From: Serilophus lunatus
Lineage: Eukaryota > Chordata > Aves > Passeriformes > Eurylaimidae
Reading direction: 5' to 3'
Length of the DNA: 64,000 nt
NCBI GenBank assembly: GCA_013399895.1
Contig: VXBA01001778.1
Span: forward strand, 726,096 to 790,095
The notes under the pieces were generated by a model, which saw only the letters and a list, made by a program, of their open reading frames with translations, was not told the origin of the DNA and ran no database searches. Of the stretch, positions 1 to 12,695 are shown piece by piece. The position numbers were made by a program, and so were the translations under genes. Every line of letters starts with the position of its first letter. Position 1 is the first letter of the stretch.

Positions 1-1904
1 ATTTATTTTTTGTAATTGTTTTCCTTCATTGAAACATTATATGAATTTTGTTACAGAAAAATCAGTAGCTCCTGGAGTTTTCAAAAGCTTTATCTTACAT
101 ATTTTCTATCTTGTGGACTTTTTTTTTCTCAGTTCTTTAGCTTGTTTTCCAGTATTTTTGATTGGACTATTTGAATATGATATTGCTAGGCTTTCTTGCA
201 CGCAATGGCTGCCTGTCTATCTGTTCCACAACAGTAGCCATCTATTCATCTTTTTCTTTACTGTTTCTCACAATCCATAGATGAATGTCCAATTTACAAA
301 AAACAAACAAAAAAAAAATGAAAAATAAAAGACTTATGAAGGTTTTTCCATTATCACTTGTCTACTTACCTATTGCACAATGACATTGGCGGTTGCACGC
401 ACTGGAGGTTTCAGTATCAGTCTGTACACTTAAGATTTCACTAAAGCACACACTTAGGCCTTTGTAAAACAGATAACTTCTTTAGTTAACATTAATCAGC
501 TTAGTAATTACTTGTTTATTGCTTTCTTTTACCTCTGTTTCTTCAAACAAAGGCATGTAAGTAACTAGAAATAACTATTTAGAAATGAAATACAAGTGTC
601 ATTTTATTGTTTCAAGTTTCTTCACTATAAGAAAGACACTCCACTCCTTGATCTGTCTCCATACAATCACACTTACGGTCTTTTGCTGTACCTATTCTGT
701 AGAAAAATAGAGTATTATTAGCTCTTTAGAGCTGTCAGCATAGCACATTCATAAGCAACAAATAGTTTTAAAACTTTTAAATTAGCAGACTAACATCCTC
801 AAAGCCTGCAGAGCACCATTCAAGTTGTATGACACTTTAACTGGCTTTAATGAAGGCTTTTCTGTTATGTATTTTGTCTTTTTTTTAATAAATACTTCAG
901 TTTGCTGTATTTTTATCAAGTTTTTCTTTTTACACTTTCCTTCTCCAATTATTTTCTGCTTAAACAACTGCAGAGCGTATAATGTTGGTACTGATCTTCT
1001 TTGATGACAACGATAGGTCTAAGTTTAGCTTCACAACTAGTAGAATAAACTCCAGGTAGAAAGTCCTTGTTTTAAGCATGCTCATTGCCAATCATGAGTA
1101 TACTACAATAATTAGTAGTCATATGATTTGGCAGATTTATGTTCCAATTTTGTATACTTAGAATCTGTTGCATTTTTTTAAATGTGTTTTTTTTTTTTCT
1201 GTCAAACTTTATTTAAGTATCTTATTATCATAAAATATGATAACAGTTGTTTCAGATCATATTTTCAGTCTTAATATACTCATAAATCCTGCCTGTCACT
1301 GATGACATAAGTTACTTCCTGGGGTGGTGGGTTCACTCTATTGCCTGATGAGGTGCTTTTTTGTTGTTGTTTTTTAGGGGGCCTAAGTTAGGTTTTGAAA
1401 GTCAGAATTTTTACAGCTACTGTATGTATTACTTGGGCTTAGTTCTCTGCCGCCTAGTATTGCACAGCAAATATTTACATCTGTGAGGAATTACATTGAT
1501 TTCAGGCTATTCCTACTAATTTAACATGTGTGAAGAGAGCAGAAATCTCACTTTGAGTTTAATTAGGGGTTAAACCACCTCCACAAAGAATGAGTCATAG
1601 ATGTGTGTAGGAAAAAATCTCTATGGAATAGTTAAGGATTTTAAATCTGGAGTCTGGATGTGGAGCTTTCCCCCATTCTCACATTTCTTCCCAATAAATT
1701 ATTATTTTGCAGGTTTCCAGTTTGAATGAATGCTTTATGCACCCATGCATGGATTTTTGGCTACTATTCCTCTCTGACTCTTCCTGATGCCTTTGAATAT
1801 AATATAAATTATGAAAATACTCCACTAGGACCACTTATCTGAAGTTTACTCAAATGATTACCTTTCCTAATTCGCTAGTGTTTCTGATAGGCAACCCTAC
1901 TAGC

Positions 1905-2888
1905 TGATCAAGGAAAGTCAGGTGATGTAATCTTGGATTTCAGCAGGGCTTTCAATAGTGACTCAGCTTTTAGGCCCTGTGCTCTTCAATCTCTTCATGA
2001 ATGACTTGGATGCAGGACTGGAAGGGTTACTAAACAAGTTTGCAGATGACACAAAACTGGGAGGAGCTTTTGACTCCCTTGAAGGCTGGGAGGCCCTGCG
2101 GAGAGACCTTGACAAATTAGAGGACTGGGCAATCGCTGACCACTTGAGGTTCAACAATGGGAAGTGCTGGATTCTGCATGTGGAATGGGGCACCCTGGAT
2201 GTTTGTACACACTGTGGAATGAGATGCTGGAAAGCAGTGCCGTAGAAAGGGACCTGGTGGTCCTAGCTAACAGCAAGTTGAATGTGAGTCAGCACTGTCC
2301 TGGCAATAACCAGCGGGTCAAGGGAGATGATTGTCCTACTCTGCTCTGCTCTGGTGCAGCCTCACTTTGTATACTGGGTGCAGTTTTGGGCACTGCAATA
2401 TAAAGAAGACATTAAGGTCTTAGAGAGTGTCCAAAGGAAGGCAGAAGATGATGATGGTGAAGGTGGAGATGGTGAAGGGCCTAGAGGGGAAGCTATATGA
2501 GGAGTGGCTGAGGTCACTTGGTCTGTTCAGCCTGGAGAAGAGGAGACTGAGGAGAGACCTCATAGCAGTCAGCGAAAGGAGATTGTAGCCAGGTGGGAGT
2601 CAGTCTCTTTTCCCAGGCAACCAGTTACAGAATGAGAGGACACAGTCTCAAGTTCCATGAAGGGAAGTTTAGGCTGGATGTTAGGAAAAAAATTTTCACA
2701 GAAAGAGTAATTTTCCATTGGAATGGGCTACCCAGGAAGGTGGTGGGGTCACCATGCCTGGATGTGTTTAAGAAGAGACTGGATGAGGTACTTAGCGCCA
2801 TGATTTAGTGGATGAAATATTAGATAATAGGTTGGACTCAATGATCTTAGTGGTCTTTTCCAACTTTGTTAATGCTGTGATCCTGTGA
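1905..2888 (+). mobile_element. CR1 LINE fragment with internal deletion
   Basis: This is a degraded avian CR1 retroposon on the + strand. At its left end, near 1925-1955, it encodes a reverse-transcriptase piece like DVILDFSRAF. It then jumps to a later part with LGPVLFNLFMNDLD and LLNKFADDTKLGG, where FADD is the catalytic motif of the CR1 polymerase. The C-terminal region and 3' UTR follow, ending near 2888 at gctgtgatcctgtg. The bases between the two polymerase parts are missing and several frames are broken, so it cannot move. Confidence 0.92.
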
Positions 2889-3200
2889 AGGAGGTAAGAC
2901 AGGAAGGCACTGATCTCTTGATCAGTGACAGGACCTGAGAGAGTGGCCTGAAGTTGTGTCAGAGAAGGTTTAGGTTGGATATTAGAAAAATGTTCTTCAC
3001 CCACAGGGTGGTTGGGCACTGGAACAGGCTCCACGTGGAAGTGGTCACAGCAACAAGATTGCCAGAGTTCAAGAAGCATTTTGACAATACTCTCAGGCAC
3101 ATGGTGTGACTCTTGGGAATGATCCTGTGTAGGGCTAGGACTTGGACTCAATGGTTTTTGTAGGTCCCTTCCAACTCAGCATATTCTGTGATTCTGTGAC
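2889..3200 (+). mobile_element. CR1 LINE 3' end, second copy abutting the first
   Basis: A second CR1 3' terminus directly follows the one before it. It repeats the same landmarks (gtttaggttggatattagaa, then ttggactcaatggtttttgt) and ends in attctgtgattctgtgac, the tandem octamer tail typical of CR1. Having two complete 3' ends in a row shows two insertions rather than one element. Confidence 0.9.
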
Positions 3201-6200
3201 TCAGTGGTTTCCTGTTAAATTCTTGCCCTCCAGGAAATAAAACTACTTTATATGATATCAGAAGTAGCCTGGTTATTCAATTATATGTGCTATGTATAGG
3301 CTTTGGTTAAGTTGTTCAGGATTTTAAATAGCAAACTTGACAGCAACTTTTGGCCCATGGCTGTCACACTGTTTCCAGAATGAATTCCCAAGGGAACAGG
3401 ATAGAACCTAATGAATTGCAGTGTGGTTTGAGGCAACTAGGGAAAAAAGGAAGGTAGTCAAGAAGAACAGGCACTTTTTTTCTTTATATACCACATCAGG
3501 GAGTAATAAAGGTCTTCCTGGAGGTTTCATGGAGACATGGTTCATTTTGTTTTATTACCTGAACTGTTAATTAAGCTCCAGTTAGTCTGACATGCTGTCT
3601 GCTTTCTACACATTCTTTTCCAGTCATGTGTGGCAACTTCGGAAAGGGACTTCAACGCTGGAATTGTTAAGGGTTTCTAATAAGAGCTTTTCATGGATTT
3701 GGGACCATGTTCTCTTGTTAAACAAGCTTCTTCAAAATTCAGTCCCTAAAAAGTAATTTCTGTTTATTTATAGATATCTCATTTATCTGGATAGACTGCC
3801 AGAAGCCATGATTTAGCACAAGTTGTGCAGATTCTTCTACAGATTTAATATTTTTCTTTTCAATTGCAGATGGACTTGAGATAATAGTTTTCCTTTAAAC
3901 TTAGACTTTCCTTTTTATCATTCCAAGATTTACACTTGCAGCATGTGTATAAGAAATGTAAAAAGCAGAACCTGTATACATACTTACAGTTTGTCGTTCT
4001 AGCAATGTTTTTAGAATAAATATGACAGTAATCCTAACAGGTCTTACGGCAAAGTTCACGTTGTGTTCCATTGTACTGAGTATAAAGCAAGGATTAAATA
4101 ACTTGTTTGCCTTTCTGTTACCCGTTGATCCTTTTAGAACTTTTAGGTTCCACAAGCACACAGTTATGTGCACATGCAGTAGAATCCATTTCAGAAAAGA
4201 GCAGATAATAAATTTAGTAAGGGTTGAAGAGGCAAGATTTTAATATACTAAATTTCTCCTTTTCTAGTTCATTGTTCCTAAGCTGCTGAAGGCCTACTTT
4301 TTCCCTGATACTGTCTTATTTCAGCAAATAGATACAATGAAATAGTCATCATCTCATTCCATCTACACAAAATAATAATGGTATTTTATGTAGAAACAGA
4401 CATATTTTTTTTCATAATGTTAATGAATATAATCTGCGCCTATGCTAAAAGCTGAAGGTTTTTTCTGTTTATATGAAAATGTATTTCTACAAGTGCAATA
4501 AACAGTAAAATTGTCATATTTTAAAAAAGGACTATGACTTCAGTAATTCAGCAGTGAAAATACTGACAGTGTAATGATATAGAATAAATCATGGTGAAAA
4601 GAATGTATCTACAGCATTCAAGATAGTAAATCATATTATTCAAAATATGTATGGTGGGGTTGAAAACTCATGAGACTAGAACTTTTAGACATTATTACAT
4701 TCCACATGGCCCTGCTCAACTATTTAGGTAATTCATTTTCAATTTCAATTAAATTTGACTTTGTGATTAGTTCCAAATAAAAAGATACCTGTGAATCTGT
4801 GTATCAGTAAAAAAAAATAAAATATATATACTTATCTGCTTAGAATTTATTTTCTTATACCAGGGTGTGTAGTTTTCTCTTGTGTGTGACAAACTGCTAA
4901 AATTTTCACTCTACTTACTCCTTAATAGCAGAAACCTGATTATTTTAACTTGCTGCTTGGGTGCAGGAAGAACACAGTACTTTTCACTAAGGTGGTAGAA
5001 AATTCCAGAATAAATTTTCTTACTGATTATAAGGAAATGTAGATGTTTTAGCATAAGCCTTAAAGCAAGTCATCCATAAACATAAATTTTCCTTTAAAGG
5101 CTTTACATAATCTACAGAGGAAGCTTTCTTCAATTTACTTAACGTTTATGGGATTTTGACCTGGTCCAGAGTTGCTTAGAAACATTCTTGTTTTAGAAAA
5201 GAGTCTTTGCTGGATTCAGGGATATGAATATTTATTTATGGCTAGATTGTGCCTTTAGGCAAAACTGTGAATGAAAACTAATTCATAATTAGTATTGTCC
5301 CAGAAGGAGCCCTGGAAGGTATAGTGCCTTAGGGACAAACTTCAGGTTCAGTCTCCTTTTTCTTCCCTTCTTGCTTTGGGGATTCAGTTATTTTAACACA
5401 GCATCTAAAGATTGTATTCTCCATGTAAACCTACCCATATTAATTCAATCACTGCCCGCACCACTGTATTTACACTGGGTTTTCTTGGATTTTTTCCCCC
5501 CTTAGGATGGGTACTTTACCATGTAATGGTTTACTTTCATTCTGCTTTCAAAAAAACACTCCAAACTGACCTGATTTCAAAGGGATTATTTATTCCATGT
5601 ATCTGATTATTATTATTATATATTATATATATATCTGATACATATATAGACTTCTCTGAAGTACCATAATCAAGATTCCATTCCTGAAATGTATCTGCCT
5701 TTCTTTTGTCAATCATAGTCACTTTGACTGTGTTGTGATCTGATTCCAAGCACTTCATTAATATTTTTTTATTGTAGGGGGTTTGATTTGTCTTGTCATT
5801 AAAGGTGAAAGTCTATAAAGATTATGAAGAGAAATTAAATTAAATAATACTTTTGCGATTTGGAGTAACATATTTTTGAGAAACAGTTATATTGAGTGTC
5901 TCAAGATTTGTCCTTCATTGGCATCTTATCAGTGCTGGCTCCTGCTTTCTCATGACATGATACCACTCTGCTTTCCAACTTCATTCTATGAGATAAAATT
6001 AGTGTTTATCTTTCTCCAATAAATTCTTAATCCTTTCTTCTCTGCCAATCACTTCTCACCTGCTTAAGTATTTCAAAGAAGTGGATACATCCTTTTCATA
6101 TTGCAGCTGTGCCAGCAAAGGAAGTCACTGCTTGTCACCCTCCAAGATAACAATTGCTGTCTCTGCTTGTGAAGCTACTCAGATGATTGTCTCCTAACCT

Positions 6201-7842
6201 ATTTCAGTCAGAGTGTTTGAGCTTAATCAGTTTAAAGAGTCATTCTTTGTTAACTTGACAGATTTTTGTCTGAGATGAGCTCTGGAGAAATCACATGTGC
6301 ATTTGAATTAGCTTCTAGCAAGAAGACAGTAATAAGAAGATGACAGGGTGGGATTTAGTCAAGAAATGGTAAATGCATTCTGACTGTAACTTCAATGGAA
6401 GAAGATGCATATTTACATCTAAATTGAAGACCAGCCTTAAAAAGTATTCCATTTTCAATCGTTTCTTAAAGTGATATTCTCTGTTCTATGTGCATGTGTG
6501 TGTATGAGCAAGCTATGAGCAAAGTATGCAAGGTGGAGAGCAGAGTGAAACATCAGCAGGACTCTACATCCTGTTTACATACCTTTTGCAAAGAAAGGCA
6601 GAATGAAAGAAACATTAACTGAACATCAAAAAAAAAAGTGAAAATGCTGTATGCTCAATAGATTTAACATAATTCAGGCTCAGATCTGACAGCAGAAAAA
6701 GCAAGAATGTATTGGCATATGACATAAGACTCTTCTTCCTAGTATTTTTACATCCTACACTAATGGCTATTTCTCCATTTAAACTTGAATATTAAGAAGT
6801 ATGGGATTAATAAAAATAGTGTTTTTCCGAATATGCTGTTCAGCTTTCCTATTTTTTAAGCATTTAGGAAAAAAGAGTGCTTCCAGAGGGATAATGTGAA
6901 AAAACAAAGTGAGAAATAATAAACTTACCATAGTCTATGACAGAGAAAAGCTACAACTTTGCGTTCAAATATCTGTCATATTTTAAAATAGAAGACATTT
7001 GTAAATTTTCCCATAACTAAATCCTGGTGCTTCTGCTCAAGCACAAGGGACTGGCATTAAGGCTAGACTAAGAGAAGGAGGGAAGGAATAGGAAGATTAG
7101 GCTTATTTGGTTTTAGTCTTAGCAATTAGGCAAATTATTGCAATTGATGTGCAGTATTTGGCTCTAATCACAGTTGTCACTGCTGTCCCAGCTATTTAAA
7201 TGCCCTGATAGGCACCATCAAGTTTAGCTGCTACAAACTCCAGTATGTGCATTGGAGACACTAGTGATGAGACAGCCTGCTGCTGCATGGAAGTTATTTC
7301 TTCACCTAGAGCTGTAGCCTGGTTTGGTAGTACAAGAGCACTACATCCATGAGATACAGGAAAAGCTTACCGAAAAGCCCTATCTTAAAGTTCTATTGAA
7401 CATATTCCATTAAAAAGAAAAAAACCAACAAAACCAAAACAAACCCCCCCAAACTTCTGACTGAACAGATAGATGTATTTTATCTTTGAAGACAAAACAT
7501 GCTTATATGAGCGTGATGCCTCTGGCCTTTCTCCCATTATTTACTTGCTCCTAAGTTTACTATAAAATATATTCAATTGAGGATGGCTTTTCATATCATC
7601 ATCAAACCAAGCCTATCAGCATGTTTTACACATTTGTTTTATATATTTAAAATACATTTTAGTTCTGCCTTTTTTCCCTACTTTTTCTTAAACTAAGAAA
7701 ATTTCTATTCATTGAACAACAATAAATACCATAGAAATACAATAATTTTAGTTAACACAATCAAACCTCTCTTGGCCACGGTGATCATGTGGACAAGCTG
7801 AAAAAGTGCTGACTGAATGCGATGTGTGCATTGCATTGCGAC

Positions 7843-7893
7843 GGGTTACATCACTAGTCGTAACATGATGTAACCCAACGCAGCATGATGTAA
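7843..7893. repeat. Phased TGATGTAA sites with an 11-bp perfect inverted repeat
   Basis: gggttacatca at 7843-7853 is the exact reverse complement of tgatgtaaccc at 7866-7876. The core octamer occurs three times at an exact 20-bp step: inverted at 7846-7853 and direct at 7866-7873 and 7886-7893. The surrounding 7819-7900 holds seven CpG dinucleotides in otherwise CpG-poor intron. The octamer resembles a bZIP (ATF or C/EBP type) site, but binding is inference. Confidence 0.8.
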
Positions 7894-10800
7894 GCGTCGT
7901 GATACATTGGAGATTTAAAGAAACATCAGCATTCTCTTCTCTCCCTCTGCCCATTTCCAGGAATGTGCTGTCATTCATCATTTAGTAGTGAACCAGTCTC
8001 TCTTAGTCTGTGAATACTCATGTCTTATTATTCTTATTCTTGCTCCCATTCTTACCCTTACTTAAAGTAATAGTCTCCCTTCTAATTATGAGCAATGCAA
8101 TCTCAATCCTTAAAACAAATGTTATTTTTATTCTATGTACATAAATGTACAGTTGTTCTTTGTCACTTATCATAGGTTTCTGATAAAAAAACTTAGAAAA
8201 TAATCAGGATATGTTTAAAAATGTTTCACAGGTCTGAAGGGTACAAATAATTTATTCCAGTTTTATAAGTATGTAGCTAAATTCACAGGGTTGGAATACT
8301 TTTGATTTGTATTGCCAGTTGTATGTGGGAAACAGTGCCAGGCTCATGACTTTTGTTAAAATTTCATTTATATTCCAACTTGATGTATATTTTGTGATGT
8401 CACTGCAGCTCTGAATCAGTTCAACCTGTCTTCTTTGCGGACATTAGAGGGTTTTTTGCCTTGTGCTTCCTACTGCTGTTGCAGCTTTCAGGACAGATCT
8501 TTGCTAATTTCTTTCATTACTGTGTCTCCATTCTGAAACTAAGTTAGCAGGCACATACACTTGAATTTGAATTAACCTTAGAAACTAAAAGTGCACTTCC
8601 TTTGTGTACTTGTGTGACTGGCTTTGACAAAGTTTATTTTAAGACAATTAGGAAGCACACACAATATTCTAAAGGTGAACAGAGGCCTACATTTTATCCC
8701 CCCAAAATATAGTATTTCTTTTATGCTCATAAAGGTGGGAGAGAATATGATCAAATAGTACAGTAAATTTTAAGGTGGAATAAAACAAATAAAAGAAAAC
8801 CAGCAAAAACCCATTTGGAAAATTAATTCTATGACTGTATGATTCCATGTGAGGACTAGAGACAGTAACAAGTCCTTCTTCAAACCTAATGCTGATTTAG
8901 CACCTACTTTTGATTTCACAGCTGCCACATCTTAAGTAATTATGTTGTTGTAAAGGTTAATTTCCTCCATGACACCATAAAGTTGAAAGTGTTTCAGGAC
9001 CACACAAAAATTTTTTATCCTGTTCCTTTCTTTCAAATTTATAGTTCTCTCATGCATCAGAGTAAGGAATCCTGATGGTGTAAGAGACTTCTGTGTGAAC
9101 TAAACTTCACTGGGATTTTCTTCCCAGAGAATTTGGTGGTTGATCTATACCATGAAACACATAATTCATGATCTTTGCCCCATAATCTTTATTTTGAACA
9201 TAAATCAGTCCCATTTATTTCAATAAAATTAGACATAACTCTCAGTTTTGCTTTTTGTTGAGTTGGTGTCAGTTACATGGTGTAACATGCTTAAACACCA
9301 ATGCAAAATGCTAATAAATGTTTGGTATTTATTTGCATTATGACTTCTTCACTTTTTTTAAGCATTAATTGCTGCTGAGCTGTTGAAAATTAATAGCTTT
9401 TAAATCTATTCAATTCTTTAGCGGAATTCAACAACCTGTGTTCACAGAAAAGTTATCTCACATCGTACATGATATAAGGGAATAATTCAGCAATGATGTT
9501 CCTGTTATTTTTCTGTTCTCTGCATGTAATTGAGGATTCTAACTAAATCTCCTCACATACAAACCCATTTTTATCTTCCAGCAGTATTGAGTATTGATGG
9601 AAGACTTTCTGCTATATTCTGTGAGAAAGTGAAACTGGATGTGAATGTATCATTCCTGATAAGACCTGCCATACCTGGTTATTATACATTAATATACAAA
9701 ATTCCTGTATTTTTAGAATTAATTCATGCTATGCTTTGATATCCTGAGTGTGGCATTTGGCAATTTTTTTAAAGTTACTCTGATTAGAGTAATGCCCAAG
9801 CCTTTTTCTTTGGAAGTTGTGGATAATTTGGAATCTAACAATTGTGTATCTGGCTCCAATTGTTGCTTCCACTGTGTACAGCTATTAAACTTTAGAGGTC
9901 TACTACTATAGAGGTACCACCAGGTCTGTGCTACTTCTAATTCAGAGAGAGAAAAAGAGAAAGAATTACACCTTGTTGGAAATTTGTCTTAACCTGGGAC
10001 ATACATTGTTTATCTCCATTGACTGCAGAGTGAACAGCTCATATTTCACAGGCATTTAGATGTTTGTGTGACTTAAGAAACATAGCTCCATAAGTGTAAT
10101 CCATCATTTATCTAGCTTTATAAACTCTCTCTGAAGGTACTCATATTTTCTTTGGCCTTGGCTCGTGTAGTTTCTGTTTCTGGAATATTGTACAATATCA
10201 TTTTTTGTTTTTTGTTTTTTTTTTTCCAGATCATTAACAGAATGTTAAACAACATCAGATTAATATAGAGAATATTTCACTAGAGCATTAATCTTTTGCT
10301 ATATTGAAAAATGACCTCTGGTCACAATTTAACATACTCTGTGTAGCTTGTTTTTAGTCCATGACATTACTTCACCACTTTCACTGTGAATAATTATGTT
10401 CTCAATATCTCACAGAGAAAGGTTTATCAAAGGCTTTTTTCAAACCCAAATAAATATTATCAACAAGTTTCTTTTATCAAGATTTCTAGCAGATCAAAGA
10501 GTGATGCTTGTTTTTTAACGGCAACTGTGGTTCATTTTCTGTCTATTTATGTAAATGTTTTATGATGCTTTTTCTTTTTTTTTTTTTCCTTTCTTTTTTC
10601 AGTAATTTTATTATCAACCCCTTTTTGAGAACAAAATACTGGTTTATAATTAATGCACCTAAGGATATAAGTGCTAGTGATTATTCTTCTGACATTTCAG
10701 TTTATCAAAATATGTATTAACTCTGTTTTATGCATTATGTTTCCTGAGTACTCTAATAGAAATGTATATTGTTGCTTCTTGTAAAACTAAATATCTAGAG

Positions 10801-10944
10801 AAGAAAAAGAGGGTAGAGCAAAGTGAGATTAAGAAGAATGAAATCCGAGAAAATGAAACAGCATTCACTTATTTCCAAATGCTGAAGATGGGCAATGACT
10901 GAAGATACCATGGGATTGAATTGATTTTTTATATTCTAGTGTGG

Positions 10945-11550
10945 TGTCATGGTTTAATCCCAGACGTCAAGTAAGCAACACACAGCTGCTCACTTAACTC
11001 CCCGCCCAGTAAGATGGAGGATTAGATTGGAAATGTAAAAGTGAGAAAACTCATGGGTTGATATAAGGACAGTATATAATAAATAAAGCAAAAGCCATAT
11101 GCACAAGCAAATCAAAGCAACACGAGGAATTCATTCACTACTTCCCATGGGCAGGCAGTTGTTCAGCCAATAAATCAGAGGTCTATCATGTGTAGCAGTG
11201 ACTTTGGAAGACAAATGTCACCACTCTGAATGAACCCTCCCCCCACACACACTTCCTCCTTTATCCCCTGCTTAACATGCTGAACATGAAGCCACATGAT
11301 GTGGGGTATCCCTTGGGTCACTTGAGGCCAGCTGTTACAGCTGTGTCCGCTCCCAACTCCTTGTGCACTCCCAGACCTCCTCTCTTGGTGGGTGGGGTGA
11401 GGGGTAGAATGGCTTTGACTGCGCACACCCTGCTCGGCAGTAACCAAAAACACCCCTGTGTTTCCAACACTTTTTCCAGCACAAATCCAAAACATAACCC
11501 ACACTAGCTACTGTGAAGAAAGTGATCTCTACTCCACCCAAAACCAACAG
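10945..11550 (-). mobile_element. Degraded solo LTR of an avian endogenous retrovirus
   Basis: About 600 bp matches a solo-LTR type widespread in birds. On the + strand it opens with tgtcatggtttaatcccag and closes with aaaaccaaca. Landmarks include ataaggacag near 11065 and agtaaccaaaaacacc near 11440. I place it on the minus strand because better-kept relatives read TATA box then ATTAAA signal in that direction. No internal retroviral genes lie beside it, so it is a solo remnant. The family name is from memory of the sequence type, not a search. Confidence 0.8.
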
Positions 11551-12261
11551 AGGTAGTAAAGTATTTATTAAGGATAGTAAGCATGATCCTAGTTTAATGT
11601 CAAATTAGAAGATCATGAAATAAAAAAAAATACGGGGGAAAAGAAGGATCAAATTCTTCTAAGGAAGAAGTAAGAACATAATTTTAGAAAGCTAACCAAC
11701 GTGAAGTAAAAAGAAAATAACATGTAAAGGGAAGAAGGATGAGTTGGAAGGAAATAACTTATCAGATGATGTCAGTTTCTTGGTGTGGAAATCTGCGCGC
11801 TACTCTCGAAAGAGGGAACATTATCAATTACTTTAATGATCTGGTTTGTACCATAGTGCTGATAATAATGGATTTGAAACCTATTTTCAGAGGCAAGAGT
11901 CTGAATCACAAATTAAAGGTTGTTACTGGAATTGCTGCTTTTTACAACAGAAATCTGTAATAAATTTCTGAGGGAAGCCATGTAGAGGCCTGTCAAATGA
12001 GATACTAAAATGAAATGTGGGAAAGTCAGTATGGGACAGAGAAGGGCAATGCACTTTAATCATGAGGAAATTGTATCATCAAAGTTAAAATGTGGTTTAC
12101 TGAAGTGCTGAAATGTAGAAAGTTGTTTGCACTGAATTCTACATGCAGAATGTCCCACCACAGATTTGTTGCAGGAATTGTTAAACTTGTGCCAAACCTA
12201 ATATATCACAGATTTTAGAAAACATGCAAAATAAAATCACAACCCTCAGTAATGGTGGACA

Positions 12262-12695
12262 CGCTTGGTGTTCTGCAGCCAAGAGTTTGATTGGCTTTCT
12301 GGGCTGCAAGCTCACTTTGATATCTCATGTCAAATTTTTTCATCTGCCAGTATTCCCAAATCCTCGTCTGCAGGGCTCCCAGTATGTCGTTGAATGTATT
12401 TAATAGCATTGGTCCCAGTATAGACCCTTGAGGGACAGCAATGGTTACAAGCTTCCATTTGGACATTGAACTGTTGACTGTAACCATTTGGATAGCAGCC
12501 ATGGAGTCAATTCAATAGCTCATCCATCAGATGCTTATCTCCCCAATCTATCAGCAAGATTGTTGTAGTGAACCATACTAAAAACCTTCAGAAGTCTAGA
12601 TAAATGACATCCATAGCTTTTCCCTTATCCAATAATGCAGTTACTGCATCATGAAAGGTTGCTGGATGAGTCAGGCATGATGTGCCTCATTTGAT
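12262..12695 (-). mobile_element. CR1 LINE internal fragment
   Basis: This is a minus-strand CR1 polymerase fragment, old and truncated at both ends. Landmarks on the + strand are gattggctttctgggctgca near 12290, attggtcccagtatagaccc near 12408 and the degraded stretch around 12570-12670. The reverse complement encodes VPQGSILGPMLLNTFNDIL, which lines up with the conserved LGPVLFN.F..DL region of CR1 reverse transcriptase. The FADD motif and 3' tail are absent. Confidence 0.85.

Noticed and set aside
7748..7981. 77-aa minus-strand ORF over the phased TGATGTAA sites
   Set aside because: No family resemblance, and no splice or promoter context. The DNA-level pattern there is more convincing than the protein.
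11175..11547. Overlapping ORFs of 70-109 aa on both strands
   Set aside because: All fall inside the degraded solo LTR at 10945-11550; LTRs of this type are not known to encode such proteins.
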